Positions 1 to 8,842 of a stretch of DNA of 64,000 bases are shown here, one piece after another (the stretch's first letter is position 1; each line of letters opens with the position of its first letter). Under the pieces are notes generated by a model. It was given only the letters and a program-made list of their open reading frames with translations. It was not told where the DNA came from and ran no database searches. The stretch is from JBGTGG01 sp964398945. Its GTDB lineage: Bacteria; Bacteroidota; Bacteroidia; Cytophagales; Cyclobacteriaceae. The DNA lies in assembly GCA_964398945.1 (NCBI GenBank), contig CAYNOT010000019.1, positions 1 through 64,000 of the forward strand, given 5' to 3'. The translations under genes were made by a program, and so were the position numbers.

Positions 1-50
<50 letters not shown>

Positions 51-99
51 TTTTCCCGTAAGGGACTGCAAATTTATAACAGCATTGCTAATTTGCAAA

Positions 100-651
100 T
101 TACTTGCCCTCCAGAAAGTGCCTTATTCCCTTTTCTGAAGCAAACTTCCCCTTATTAAACTCCGCTGTGCCTCCTTTCGGGATCGATAAGGTGTTCCAGT
201 CGGCCCCTTTCTGGATTTTTGCCAACAAAATTATTTGTCCTACGTGCGATGCATAATGTGCCAATTGCCGTTGAAGTGCCTCTTCAATGGTATGGCCTTC
301 ATTGCGGATGTAAATGATCTTTTGAAGATCATCGGGTCTCAAATGGGCCAACGCATCAAACAAAACGCCCCATCCCTTTTCCCATGCCGCCATCATTTCT
401 GTACGGTTCTGAAAAGCAACTTCAAATTCAGCTTCCCGGTTTCGCCAGGGCTTCTCACCATCGGTTGTCTGGAAATCCGTGAAACGGGAAATCATATTGC
501 CACTAATGTGGTGGACCAGTAACGAAATACTGTTGGTTTGGTCATTCGGTTTCCAAAGCAATTGTTCATCCGACAACTGGGCAAAGCTTTTTTCACCAAG
601 TGATTTATAATACTCAAATAACTTAGCAATGCTTTCCAAACTGGAGTTCAT
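100..651 (-). CDS. DinB-like / DUF1572 family protein
   Basis: The 183-residue protein resembles the DUF1572 branch of the DinB/YfiT four-helix superfamily, metal-binding proteins whose substrates are mostly unknown. The family pattern is visible: an N-terminal stretch with LLVHHISGN (first His), and a C-terminal HYASHVGQI helix carrying two further His residues, the usual metal triad. The start is ATG 651. A longer reading frame opens at 774, but its extra 41 residues lie inside the desaturase gene and look like shadow sequence. It starts 11 bases after the desaturase stop (663) on the same strand, so the two are probably co-transcribed. Function is inferred from the fold family only. Confidence 0.85.
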   Translation of the reverse strand: MNSSLESIAKLFEYYKSLGEKSFAQLSDEQLLWKPNDQTNSISLLVHHISGNMISRFTDFQTTDGEKPWRNREAEFEVAFQNRTEMMAAWEKGWGVLFDALAHLRPDDLQKIIYIRNEGHTIEEALQRQLAHYASHVGQIILLAKIQKGADWNTLSIPKGGTAEFNKGKFASEKGIRHFLEGK

Positions 652-662
652 CCGATTTTCAT

Positions 663-1589
663 TTATGATGATTGTGCAGCATACTCTTTCTTGAGTTGCT
701 GGGCGTGCTGCTTGTCTTTTGAAAATTTGATATGTTTCGGCACTCCTTTCAAATCCGAAATCAAACCCACCCACGACATCATTTTAAGAATGTACCAGGT
801 GATATCGATTTCCCACCAAAAAAATCCCTGACGTGATGCCACTTCATAGTAATGGTGATTGTTGTGCCATCCTTCGCCCATCGTTACCAACGCAAGCACA
901 AGACTATTCCTTGATTCATCGCCTGTTTTGTAACGCTGCTTTCCAATCTTGTGCATAATCGAGTTAATCGAAAATGTTCCGTGATAGAGAATCACGGTGC
1001 TCAAAAAGAACCCGATAAACAATGCAGAGAAACCACTCACACTAAACATCTCCAGGATGCTGCCTCCGTTTACAATTCCACCCAATGCCATTACAACAAG
1101 TGCCAGAAATACAGGAGGAATCAAATGGTTTTTGTTTAGCCAAACCAACTCGGGATATTTTGCATAATCGCCTATTACTTTATAATCGGTTTCCTTGTAA
1201 TCCGGCCCCACAATCCAGCCAACGTGCGAATACCAGAAGCCATATAATTTCATGGAATGCGGATCGGCAGGTGTATCGCTATGGCGGTGATGATGGCGAT
1301 GATGCGCGGCCCACCAAAGGGCTCCCTTTTGTGCTGAAGTCTGTGCCATGAAAGCAATCACAAACTGAAACCACCGCGGGGCATTGTAGGATTTGTGCGC
1401 AAAATAACGGTGGTATCCCCCTGTTATCCAGAACATGCGGAAAAAGTAAAGAAATATGCAGAGCATCCAATCAAAGAAAGTAGCCCCCGTCCATATCGCG
1501 CCAAGCGGCATTAAATGGATGATAATAAAGGCAATTTCTTGCTTCAAGATAGGCTTGTTTCGCTTTTCTAACACTACAGGAATTTCCAT
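663..1589 (-). CDS. Acyl-CoA (stearoyl-type) fatty acid desaturase
   Basis: The 308-residue membrane protein has the three histidine boxes of integral-membrane di-iron desaturases: HRYFAH at residues 60-65, HHRHHHRH at 96-103 and HNNHH at 242-246. Hydrophobic segments lie around residues 20-55 and 155-205. Such enzymes insert a cis double bond (usually delta-9) in acyl chains and adjust membrane fluidity; the regiospecificity here is inferred. Length matches the bacterial delta-9 family. A Bacteroidota -7 box sits 27 bases upstream of ATG 1589. The DinB-like gene follows closely and may share the transcript. Confidence 0.95.
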   Translation of the reverse strand: MEIPVVLEKRNKPILKQEIAFIIIHLMPLGAIWTGATFFDWMLCIFLYFFRMFWITGGYHRYFAHKSYNAPRWFQFVIAFMAQTSAQKGALWWAAHHRHHHRHSDTPADPHSMKLYGFWYSHVGWIVGPDYKETDYKVIGDYAKYPELVWLNKNHLIPPVFLALVVMALGGIVNGGSILEMFSVSGFSALFIGFFLSTVILYHGTFSINSIMHKIGKQRYKTGDESRNSLVLALVTMGEGWHNNHHYYEVASRQGFFWWEIDITWYILKMMSWVGLISDLKGVPKHIKFSKDKQHAQQLKKEYAAQSS

Positions 1590-1615
1590 TTCACCAGTCG
1601 TTTATTAAAGGATTA

Positions 1616-1623
1616 CAAAGGTA
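1616..1623 (-). promoter_or_regulatory. Putative -7 promoter element of the desaturase gene
   Basis: On the minus strand this reads TACCTTTG, an exact match to the Bacteroidota -7 consensus TAnnTTTG, 27 bases upstream of the desaturase start. No convincing -33 TTTG is found at the usual spacing, so this is a one-element prediction. Confidence 0.5.
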
Positions 1624-1763
1624 GACCATTTACATCATTTCTACCATGACAATCGTCAGTCACAAGGATTATGAAAACTGCATTTCCATCTACAAAATTC
1701 CCGCAAGGGAGGTAAATATTGTAAAGGTGAAAAATGTAACTTTGAATGAAAACCTGAAAACAC

Positions 1764-2081
1764 ATGTATCAAAATATAAGCAATCAAGAATTTTCCGACC
1801 TTGTTGAAACCGGTAGTGTTGTGGTCATTGATGTTAGGACCCCGCCCGAAGTCAAGGATGGACACATTGCGGCAGCCAATCATTTTATTGACATCAACAA
1901 TGAACCTTTTGAAACACGGATCCAGGAACTTGATAAAGCCCAAGACTATATAATTTATTGTCGCAGTGGTGCCCGATCAGCCAAAGCTTGTCGCATTATG
2001 GAAGAAAATGGTTTTACCGGTAACCTTTATAATTTAAGGGACGGTATTCTTGGTTGGGACGGGGATTTGAAAACCACGTAA
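1764..2081 (+). CDS. Rhodanese-like single-domain sulfurtransferase
   Basis: The 105-residue protein is a complete single rhodanese domain: VIDVRTPPEVKDGHI near residues 21-35, and the active-site loop CRSGARS at 66-72 with Cys66 as the predicted persulfide carrier. The loop length fits thiosulfate or persulfide sulfurtransferases rather than Cdc25/ArsC-type phosphatases. There is no signal peptide, so it is cytoplasmic. It converges with mutS, the two stops being only a few bases apart. The sulfur donor and acceptor cannot be told from sequence. Confidence 0.93.
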   Translation: MYQNISNQEFSDLVETGSVVVIDVRTPPEVKDGHIAAANHFIDINNEPFETRIQELDKAQDYIIYCRSGARSAKACRIMEENGFTGNLYNLRDGILGWDGDLKTT

Positions 2082-2087
2082 GGGAAT

Positions 2088-4688
2088 TCATTCTTTTTTC
2101 ACCAACCCGATTACTTCGTTTAGCTTGAGCAACGCCTCCACCGGGCTAATCGTATTGATATCCAATTTGCCCAACATTTCCTGGATTTGTTTCATCCTTG
2201 GATCACTGTCAAACAAACTTAACTGAGGTTCAGGTTTTGGAACTCCGTTCATTCGGCTTCCCTCATTCTTATGTTTGTCTTTTTCGAGGAAGCGTAAAAT
2301 ATCATCAGCACGCAGCACAATCTTATTCGGCATACCCGCCATTTGTGCAACGTGTATCCCGAAACTGTGTTCACTTCCTCCTTCCACAAGCTTGCGCATG
2401 AAGATAATTTTATTGCCCGATTCCTTTACGGAGACATTAAAATTTTTCACGCGCACCAAATCTTCGGATAGTTGATTCAGTTCGTGGTAGTGGGTAGCGA
2501 AAAGTGTTTTGGGTTTAAACTCTTTGTGGTTGTGCAGGTATTCAACAATTGCCCAGGCGATCGAAACACCATCGTACGTACTGGTACCTCTGCCAATCTC
2601 ATCCATTAAAATCAAACTGCGGTCACTCAGGTTGTTAACGATACTGGCAGTTTCTGTCATCTCCACCATAAAGGTTGATTCGCCTTTTGAAAGGTTATCC
2701 GAAGCCCCCACACGGGTAAATATCTTGTCAACAATCCCTACCGTTGCTTCCGTGGCCGGAACAAAACTTCCCACTTGTGCCATCAATGTGATGAGTGCCG
2801 TCTGCCGAAGCAACGCAGATTTACCTGCCATGTTCGGACCGGTGATAATGAGTATCTGCTGCTTTTCTGTGTCCAGGTAAATATCATTGGGAACATACAC
2901 TTCCCCGATGGGCAATTGTTTTTCAATTACGGGATGGCGGCCCGCTTTGATGTCGAGGATTTTTGTATCATCAATTTGAGGTTTGCAATATTTGTTTTGC
3001 GCGGCAATACGGGAAAAAGAAAGCAGGCAATCCAACGTGGCGATTGATCGGGCATTCTGTTGTATCTCGGACACAAACTCCGCTGCCTGCCGCACCAAAT
3101 CCTGAAAGAGCTGTTGCTCGATGACCACCAGTTTTTCTTCAGCGTTCAGGATTTTATCCTCATATACTTTTAACTCTTCCGTAATGTAACGTTCCGCATT
3201 GACGAGTGTCTGCTTCCTGATCCATTCGTGCGGTACTTTATCTTTGTGCGCATTGCTTACCTCCAAATAGTACCCAAAGACTTTATTGAACGAAATCTTC
3301 AAAGAAGAAATACCGGTACGCTCAACTTCCCTTTTTTGAATTTGAAGTAAAAAATCTTTTCCTGAATACGCCAGTTTGTTCAACTCATCCAATTCAGCAT
3401 GAACGCCTTCTTTAATAACACCACCCTGGTTTGTCAACAAGGGTGCATCGTCACGCAGTTCTTTTTCGATCTTGGTTAAAAGGATTTCGCATGGATGAAG
3501 GTTATCATTCAGCCTCAACAAAGCTGGTGATTCGGTTGTATTCAACACCGCTTTAATTGGTGAGATGGTCTTCAACGATTTTTTTAACTGCACCATTTCC
3601 CGCGGATTGATCCTGCCCACCGCAACTTTTGAAATCAATCGTTCCAAATCGGCAATGTGGTGAAGCTGTTCAGATAATTTATCGGCAACATCCGCATCCT
3701 TCATAAAGCGCTCCACAACATCTAACCGGTCATCAATGGCCGCTTTTTCTTTCAATGGCAAAATCATCCACTTGCGCAATTGGCGTGCACCCATCGGGGT
3801 AATGGTACGATCTAAAATTTCAATCAACGGAACCCCGCCTTCATGTTGCGCGTGTACAATTTCAAGGTTCCTGATCGTGAATTTATCCAGCCAAACATAT
3901 TTTTCTTCGTCAATTCGCGAGATAGAAGAAATGTGATGCGTGTCCCGATGTTCGGTTGCTTCCAGGTAATGGAGTATTGCGCCCGCTGCAATAATTGCTT
4001 CGTTCCAACCTTCAATCCCAAAACCCTTAAGTGATTTTGTTTTAAATTGTTCTGTTAGCTTGCCATACGCAAAGTCAAACGCGAAGGCCCACTCATCCAA
4101 TGAAAAGGTTGCATACTCATTGGCAAACTGTACATCAAATCTTTGTCGGTTACCCTTGCTAAAAATAATCTCAGCCGGACCAAAACTTTGGATCAGTTTG
4201 TTGACATACCCCTGACTTCCTTGCGCTGCATAAAACTCGCCCGTGCTTACATCCAGAAATGAAATCCCAATAAGAGCAGCACCAGGATGGATGGACGCCA
4301 GAAAGTTGTTTTGCTTTCTGTTCAATACATTGTCGTTGTACGAAACCCCGGGCGTGACCAATTCTGTTACACCGCGTTTTACAATTCCTTTTACAAATTT
4401 GGGATCTTCCAGTTGGTCACAAATCGCTACGCGATTGCCCGCACGCACGAGCTTGGGCAAGTAAGTATCCAAGGCATGATGTGGAAACCCTGCCAGTTCA
4501 ATTTCAGAAGAAGAACCACTACCGCGTTTGGTCAACACGATATCCAGCACCTTGCTGGCGCGAATAGCATCTTCCCCAAAGGTCTCGTAAAAATCACCCA
4601 CCCGAAACAACAGCAGCGCACCCGGGTATTTCACCTTGATCTGGTTGTACTGTTTCATTAATGGGGTTTCCGCTACTGATTTTGCCAT
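2088..4688 (-). CDS. mutS: DNA mismatch repair protein MutS
   Basis: This 866-residue protein is a full-length MutS, which recognises mismatches and small loops and recruits MutL. The mismatch-reading motif GDFYE is at residues 31-35 (Phe33, Glu35). The ABC-type ATPase near the C terminus carries Walker A GPNMAGKS around residue 616, Walker B LILMDEIGRGTS and the ATHYHEL motif. A short C-terminal tail with PQLSLFD is typical. The start at ATG 4688 (MAKSVAETPLMKQY) is chosen over an upstream in-frame start at 4742 because the extra 18 residues are hydrophobic and unlike MutS, and the -7 box lies in between. Confidence 0.98.
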   Translation of the reverse strand: MAKSVAETPLMKQYNQIKVKYPGALLLFRVGDFYETFGEDAIRASKVLDIVLTKRGSGSSSEIELAGFPHHALDTYLPKLVRAGNRVAICDQLEDPKFVKGIVKRGVTELVTPGVSYNDNVLNRKQNNFLASIHPGAALIGISFLDVSTGEFYAAQGSQGYVNKLIQSFGPAEIIFSKGNRQRFDVQFANEYATFSLDEWAFAFDFAYGKLTEQFKTKSLKGFGIEGWNEAIIAAGAILHYLEATEHRDTHHISSISRIDEEKYVWLDKFTIRNLEIVHAQHEGGVPLIEILDRTITPMGARQLRKWMILPLKEKAAIDDRLDVVERFMKDADVADKLSEQLHHIADLERLISKVAVGRINPREMVQLKKSLKTISPIKAVLNTTESPALLRLNDNLHPCEILLTKIEKELRDDAPLLTNQGGVIKEGVHAELDELNKLAYSGKDFLLQIQKREVERTGISSLKISFNKVFGYYLEVSNAHKDKVPHEWIRKQTLVNAERYITEELKVYEDKILNAEEKLVVIEQQLFQDLVRQAAEFVSEIQQNARSIATLDCLLSFSRIAAQNKYCKPQIDDTKILDIKAGRHPVIEKQLPIGEVYVPNDIYLDTEKQQILIITGPNMAGKSALLRQTALITLMAQVGSFVPATEATVGIVDKIFTRVGASDNLSKGESTFMVEMTETASIVNNLSDRSLILMDEIGRGTSTYDGVSIAWAIVEYLHNHKEFKPKTLFATHYHELNQLSEDLVRVKNFNVSVKESGNKIIFMRKLVEGGSEHSFGIHVAQMAGMPNKIVLRADDILRFLEKDKHKNEGSRMNGVPKPEPQLSLFDSDPRMKQIQEMLGKLDINTISPVEALLKLNEVIGLVKKE

Positions 4689-4694
4689 GGATAG

Positions 4695-4702
4695 CAAATA
4701 TA
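4695..4702 (-). promoter_or_regulatory. Putative -7 promoter element of mutS
   Basis: On the minus strand this reads TATATTTG, matching TAnnTTTG, only six bases upstream of ATG 4688. An ATTG about 22 bases further upstream (4725-4728) may be the -33 element. If real, the mutS message has almost no leader, and the longer upstream start is excluded. Confidence 0.5.
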
Positions 4703-4935
4703 AAAGTACCAATAAGATTATCAGCAATGAATCGTGAGACACTGTTCATTTATCTGATCGAAAGGAATTGTTTTTTTAAGTACCACAGGTTGCGCGGGAA
4801 TACCGTTGCCAGATTAAATGAGAAGGCCACGCCAAGTGCTTAGGGATTTCTGGTAAATTCCCTTGACAATAAAAAGCACAGCGATCAAAAGAAATAAGTT
4901 ATCGGTGTTATCATTGCAATAAATCCTGTCAAACC

Positions 4936-5466
4936 ATGAAAAAACTGAAACTCGATGAATTGGGGCGTATTTCCATTGAGGAGTTCAAATCAATAGAAAA
5001 AATCCCGGTTGTTGTTCTTCTCGACAATGTGCGGAGCCTGCACAATGTAGGTTCTGTTTTTAGAAGCGCAGATTCATTTTGTGTAAAAAAAATTTATCTC
5101 ACAGGCATCACCGGCACACCACCCCATCGCGAAATTCAAAAGACCGCACTGGGGGCCACCGAATCTGTGGAGTGGGAATACGCGGAAAATGGTGAAACCA
5201 TAGTAAAGCAATTACAATCAGAAGGGTATCAAATCGTGGTGGTTGAACAGACTACCACCAGTGTGGCATTGCAACAGTTCGAACCAAAAGTTGATGCCCG
5301 TTATTGCCTGGTTTTCGGCAATGAAGTAAATGGGGTGAGTGAGGAGATCATCAGCCATGCTGACCTCGGAATTGAAATCCCGCAAGCAGGTACCAAACAT
5401 TCGCTCAATATATCAGTCTGTGCCGGAATCGTTTTGTGGGAGGTTTTTAGGAAATTGAAATTGTGA
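4936..5466 (+). CDS. TrmH/SpoU-family RNA 2'-O-methyltransferase
   Basis: The 176-residue protein shows the three SpoU (SPOUT) motifs in order: NVRSLHNVGSVFRSAD at residues 31-46, FGNEVNGVSEEI around 126-137, and HSLNISVCAGI around 155-165. These form the trefoil knot that binds S-adenosylmethionine and methylates a ribose 2'-OH in tRNA or rRNA. It is shorter than RlmB and lacks its N-terminal L30e-like domain, closer to TrmH/TrmL sizes. The target nucleotide cannot be assigned. purM follows 44 bases downstream on the same strand. Confidence 0.93.
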   Translation: MKKLKLDELGRISIEEFKSIEKIPVVVLLDNVRSLHNVGSVFRSADSFCVKKIYLTGITGTPPHREIQKTALGATESVEWEYAENGETIVKQLQSEGYQIVVVEQTTTSVALQQFEPKVDARYCLVFGNEVNGVSEEIISHADLGIEIPQAGTKHSLNISVCAGIVLWEVFRKLKL

Positions 5467-5510
5467 GCCGCGGATATTATTCGCATTTTTACAGCTTATA
5501 AATTTTTATC

Positions 5511-6674
5511 ATGTCCGATCGCTACAATCAACGCGGGGTTTCTGCTTCGAAAGAGGATGTTCACAAGGCCATTGCCAACCTGGACAAAGGGCTTTATCCA
5601 AAAGCTTTTTGCAAGATTGTGGAAGATCATTTAGGAAACGATCCGGATTATTGCACAGTGATGCATGCCGATGGTGCCGGAACAAAGTCTTCACTCGCCT
5701 ATATTTATTGGAAAGAAACAGGCGATTTATCCGTGTGGAAAGGGATTGCCCAAGATGCCATTATCATGAACGTTGATGATCTGTTGTGTGTGGGTGCCAC
5801 CGACAATATTTTACTCTCCTCCACGATTGGTAGAAACAAAAACCTGATCCCAGGGGAAGTGATCCAAGCCATTATTGAAGGCACCGAAGAAGTGTTGGCC
5901 ATGCTTCGTTCGTACGGGGTCAATATTATTAGCACGGGAGGTGAGACCGCAGATGTTGGTGACCTTGTTCGTACTATTATTGTGGACAGTACTGTAACTG
6001 CCCGGATGAAACGGGCGGATGTTATTTCAAATCATACCATTCAAGCCGGGGATGTGATTGTTGGATTATCGTCTTTCGGGAAATCCACGTACGAACATCA
6101 CTATAATGGTGGAATGGGAAGCAACGGTTTGACTTCTGCCCGTCATGATGTTTTTAGTAATATATATAGTGAAAAATATCCCGAAACGTTTGATCCCGGT
6201 GTACCGAAAGATTTAGTGTATACCGGAAAGTACAAAGTGACCGATACCCGCCCCGATTTGGAAACTGATATTGGCAAGCTTGTGTTGGCCCCAACCCGAA
6301 CCTATGCGCCCATTATTCAAGCGGTGTTGAAAAAATTCAAGCCCCATGTTCACGGTTTGGTTCATTGTAGTGGTGGCGCCCAAACGAAAGTCCTTCACTT
6401 TGTTGATAACCTCCACATTATAAAAGACAATCTTTTTGAAACCCCACCGCTCTTTAAAATTATACAAGAAGAAAGTGGCACGGACTGGAAAGAGATGTAC
6501 AAGGTATTTAATATGGGGCATCGAATGGAAATTTATGTTCCATCCGGATTTGCAGCGGAGATTGTTGAAATCTCGAAAAATTTCCTTGTCGATGCGCAAA
6601 TTATTGGCCGCGTAGAAAACGCAAGTCAAAAACAAGTGACTATCAAAAGCCAGTACGGAACATTTGTATATTAA
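5511..6674 (+). CDS. purM: Phosphoribosylformylglycinamidine cyclo-ligase
   Basis: The 387-residue protein is PurM (AIR synthetase), which closes the imidazole ring of aminoimidazole ribotide with ATP in purine synthesis. The ATP-binding signature DGAGTKS is at residues 54-60, followed by the PurM-type GIAQDAIIMNVDDLLCVGA and GGETADVGD segments. It is longer than the E. coli enzyme (about 345 residues), as in other Bacteroidota forms with a divergent C-terminal half. A perfect 12-bp hairpin terminator follows the stop. Confidence 0.96.
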   Translation: MSDRYNQRGVSASKEDVHKAIANLDKGLYPKAFCKIVEDHLGNDPDYCTVMHADGAGTKSSLAYIYWKETGDLSVWKGIAQDAIIMNVDDLLCVGATDNILLSSTIGRNKNLIPGEVIQAIIEGTEEVLAMLRSYGVNIISTGGETADVGDLVRTIIVDSTVTARMKRADVISNHTIQAGDVIVGLSSFGKSTYEHHYNGGMGSNGLTSARHDVFSNIYSEKYPETFDPGVPKDLVYTGKYKVTDTRPDLETDIGKLVLAPTRTYAPIIQAVLKKFKPHVHGLVHCSGGAQTKVLHFVDNLHIIKDNLFETPPLFKIIQEESGTDWKEMYKVFNMGHRMEIYVPSGFAAEIVEISKNFLVDAQIIGRVENASQKQVTIKSQYGTFVY

Positions 6675-6679
6675 ACCGG

Positions 6680-6709
6680 AAAAGTATTTCCCCCTGTGGA
6701 AATACTTTT
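6680..6709 (+). terminator. Rho-independent terminator after purM
   Basis: A perfect 12-bp stem AAAAGTATTTCC / GGAAATACTTTT with a six-base loop begins five bases after the purM stop, its right arm ending in four T. It separates purM from the small gene at 6723. Confidence 0.8.
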
Positions 6710-6722
6710 ATAAGTTTAATAC

Positions 6723-6974
6723 ATGATTACCTGGGATCAATATGAGCAACTTACCCTGGATGAAAAGATTGATCATCTATACAAGCGCGGAAGTTTTGTT
6801 ATGGGCATCCGGTATTATAACTACAAAGTAAATTTATACCTCATTGGCGATTATTATGTTGAGGTTTTTATCAATCATAAGAGTACAATCATCGAACGCA
6901 TCAACTTACTTGATTCTTCCCACTCCAGAATGAAGTTTTATTCCGATCAGATAAAATTACCGGTTATACTATAA
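6723..6974 (+). CDS. Small conserved-looking hypothetical protein
   Basis: This 83-residue protein is not recognised as a named family. It is predicted soluble, with an N-terminal helix (LTLDEKIDHLYKRGSFV) and a beta-rich middle alternating aromatic and charged residues (YYNYKVNLYLIGDYYVEVFI), which look like real coding sequence with codon use like the neighbours. It starts 14 bases beyond the purM terminator, so it is either separately transcribed or read by leakage. No signal peptide or cysteines are seen, and no function can be assigned. Confidence 0.7.
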   Translation: MITWDQYEQLTLDEKIDHLYKRGSFVMGIRYYNYKVNLYLIGDYYVEVFINHKSTIIERINLLDSSHSRMKFYSDQIKLPVIL

Positions 6975-7107
6975 AAAATGTGATAGTCTGAAAAGACACC
7001 GGACTACCAAAGACACCGAGTCAATAATTATCCAACAAAACATAAGACATGTTTCGGGTTATCTTAATTTCTGGAAAATGTCTTTTAAAATTTTAGCCAA
7101 GGGTGTT

Positions 7108-7139
7108 ATAAAAAAAGAGGCCATCATAAAGATGGCCTC
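7108..7139 (-). terminator. Rho-independent terminator of the zinc-ribbon membrane gene
   Basis: On the minus strand a perfect 9-bp stem GAGGCCATC / GATGGCCTC with a five-base loop is followed by a run of T (the A run 7108-7116 on the plus strand). It lies about 30 bases after the stop of the gene starting at 7922. Confidence 0.88.
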
Positions 7140-7169
7140 CTCAAAAGGTATTGAGTTTAGGTTAAAGTC

Positions 7170-7922
7170 TTATGCAGTAGCAGCTGAAGATTCGTCAAAT
7201 TTTTGAGACATCTTCAGGTTTACTGTTTTCTTGGCTTTATATCCACAATAGCCACACAAGTAGTGTTTTAGCAATTCGCCCTCTTCAGTATCGGTAGGGG
7301 TTTTAATGATTTCCTCCCGGGATACTTTAAAGGTTTGATAGTTGCACTCCGGGCAACGCAATGCGTGCAAGTGGCCAGAATATTTTTCAATTTTTACATA
7401 ACCGGTCTCTTCATCTTTCCATACATCATAGTCGATGGAGAACACGTTTTCTTCAGCTTGCATACCTTCATCAAGGTAAGCATCTTCTTCCGTTTCGCTA
7501 AGGAGTTTCATTGGCTTGCCGGATTTTGGGGAAACCCTTGGCTTATAACGAAGCGCCTTCAAACGCTTTTCGATAAAAAAGGGATAGTAGAACTTCAGTA
7601 GGTTTTGGATTATCAAGGCGACAATCATACCCATTGAAGCGGTGGTGAAAACACGAACAAAAATCCAAAGTGCATCTAGCTCTGTAATATTCGAGTTGGC
7701 GTAAAAACATGCACCTACAATCAAAACGATGGAAGCAATCCAAAGCCATTTGATTTCGCTACGGTTAATGTAGTCGTACTTGGTTTTAGCATCTGATGTG
7801 ATCGCTAATTTTATCACATGACCAATAACAATAAGCGCTGAGATTACCCATAATACTAAGGCAATCTTCTGAGCCATTGCATTCCACCCCTCGTACTGAG
7901 CTGTTAGATCTAATCCATCCAT
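7170..7922 (-). CDS. Three-helix membrane protein with C-terminal zinc ribbon
   Basis: The 250-residue protein has three predicted membrane helices (about 18-40, 57-74 and 85-108), a basic juxtamembrane stretch (FIEKRLKALRYKPR), an acidic linker around 143-160, and a cytoplasmic zinc-ribbon-like domain with CPEC at 190-193 and CGYC at 223-226. The paired CxxC knuckles suggest one structural Zn ion. I do not recognise a characterised homologue. It forms a single-gene unit with its own -7 box and strong terminator, which suggests independent regulation. Function unknown. Confidence 0.85.
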   Translation of the reverse strand: MDGLDLTAQYEGWNAMAQKIALVLWVISALIVIGHVIKLAITSDAKTKYDYINRSEIKWLWIASIVLIVGACFYANSNITELDALWIFVRVFTTASMGMIVALIIQNLLKFYYPFFIEKRLKALRYKPRVSPKSGKPMKLLSETEEDAYLDEGMQAEENVFSIDYDVWKDEETGYVKIEKYSGHLHALRCPECNYQTFKVSREEIIKTPTDTEEGELLKHYLCGYCGYKAKKTVNLKMSQKFDESSAATA

Positions 7923-7954
7923 GATATTTTTGAGTTGGTTTAATTCCTCTTAAG

Positions 7955-7962
7955 CAAATATA
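7955..7962 (-). promoter_or_regulatory. Putative -7 promoter element
   Basis: Minus-strand TATATTTG matches the Bacteroidota -7 consensus, 32 bases upstream of ATG 7922. No clear -33 TTTG is present at 19-22 bases. Confidence 0.45.
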
Positions 7963-8080
7963 AAGTCCTTTTCAGTTAAAACTAATTGTTAGTTCCCCTT
8001 AAAGGCAATATTTCAGCACAATTTAGTATTCTTTTATCGAAAAATAATAAAAACAAGGCCATAATTTTTGAGTTCATTCG

Positions 8081-8842
8081 TTATAGTGCCTCATTCAGAA
8101 AATCCAACAACACCCTTTCGGTCTCCGCTGGTGCTTCCAACATTCCCATGTGGGCAACACCGGGAAGTTCATGCACACGCTTTTGAGGGGCATTTTCAGC
8201 TTGCCCCCAAATTGATTCCGGGGGGATAACAGCATCCTTTAATCCTATAAAAAATAAAATTGGTTTTGAAAATACTGCATACACTTTTGTCATATCCTCA
8301 CGGTCGCGCATAGCCCGTGCATACGCAATCACGGTTTTAGGATCTACTTGACTGGCTTCAGTGAGAAGGGTTTTCGCTGCGTGATGGTTGGGGTCCGCAA
8401 ACAATGATGGAATAAGGGTTTGCACAAAAGGAGCTGTCCCATTTTTCGCAACAAACTCCATTACTTTGGTCCGATTCCGTTTTTTATTTTCATCGTCTGC
8501 ATACGCAGTGGAGTGGAACATACAAAACCCGTGCATCCGATTGGGTTGTTGATGGGCCATTTCCAACATCACATAGCCACCCAATGAATGACCCGTCACA
8601 AAACATGTTTTAACATGTATGGTATCCAGCAATTCCCAAACTGATTTTGCTATTTCGTTAATGGTAAATTCGTTGGAGGGCAACAGGCTTTTTCCAAACC
8701 CTGGAAGGTCAATGCAAACTACCCGGTAAGTTTTTATGAAAGGCTTTACGAAATTCAACCAGAGGGTATGCGATTCACAATAGCCATGAACAAAAACCAA
8801 TGGGGTGCCCGTTCCTTCATCGGTAAAATGAATGGCGGACAT
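8081..8842 (-). CDS. Alpha/beta-fold hydrolase
   Basis: This 253-residue cytoplasmic protein has the alpha/beta hydrolase hallmarks: oxyanion loop VFVHGYCES near residues 16-24, nucleophile elbow GHSLGG with Ser86, an acid in FIGLKDAVIPPE near 209, and the catalytic His in GVAHMG near the C terminus. The substrate is not evident; esterase, lipase or C-C hydrolase roles are all possible. Its ATG overlaps the dxs stop by one base (TAATG), implying translational coupling, but no functional link to isoprenoid synthesis follows from that alone. Confidence 0.93.
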   Translation of the reverse strand: MSAIHFTDEGTGTPLVFVHGYCESHTLWLNFVKPFIKTYRVVCIDLPGFGKSLLPSNEFTINEIAKSVWELLDTIHVKTCFVTGHSLGGYVMLEMAHQQPNRMHGFCMFHSTAYADDENKKRNRTKVMEFVAKNGTAPFVQTLIPSLFADPNHHAAKTLLTEASQVDPKTVIAYARAMRDREDMTKVYAVFSKPILFFIGLKDAVIPPESIWGQAENAPQKRVHELPGVAHMGMLEAPAETERVLLDFLNEAL

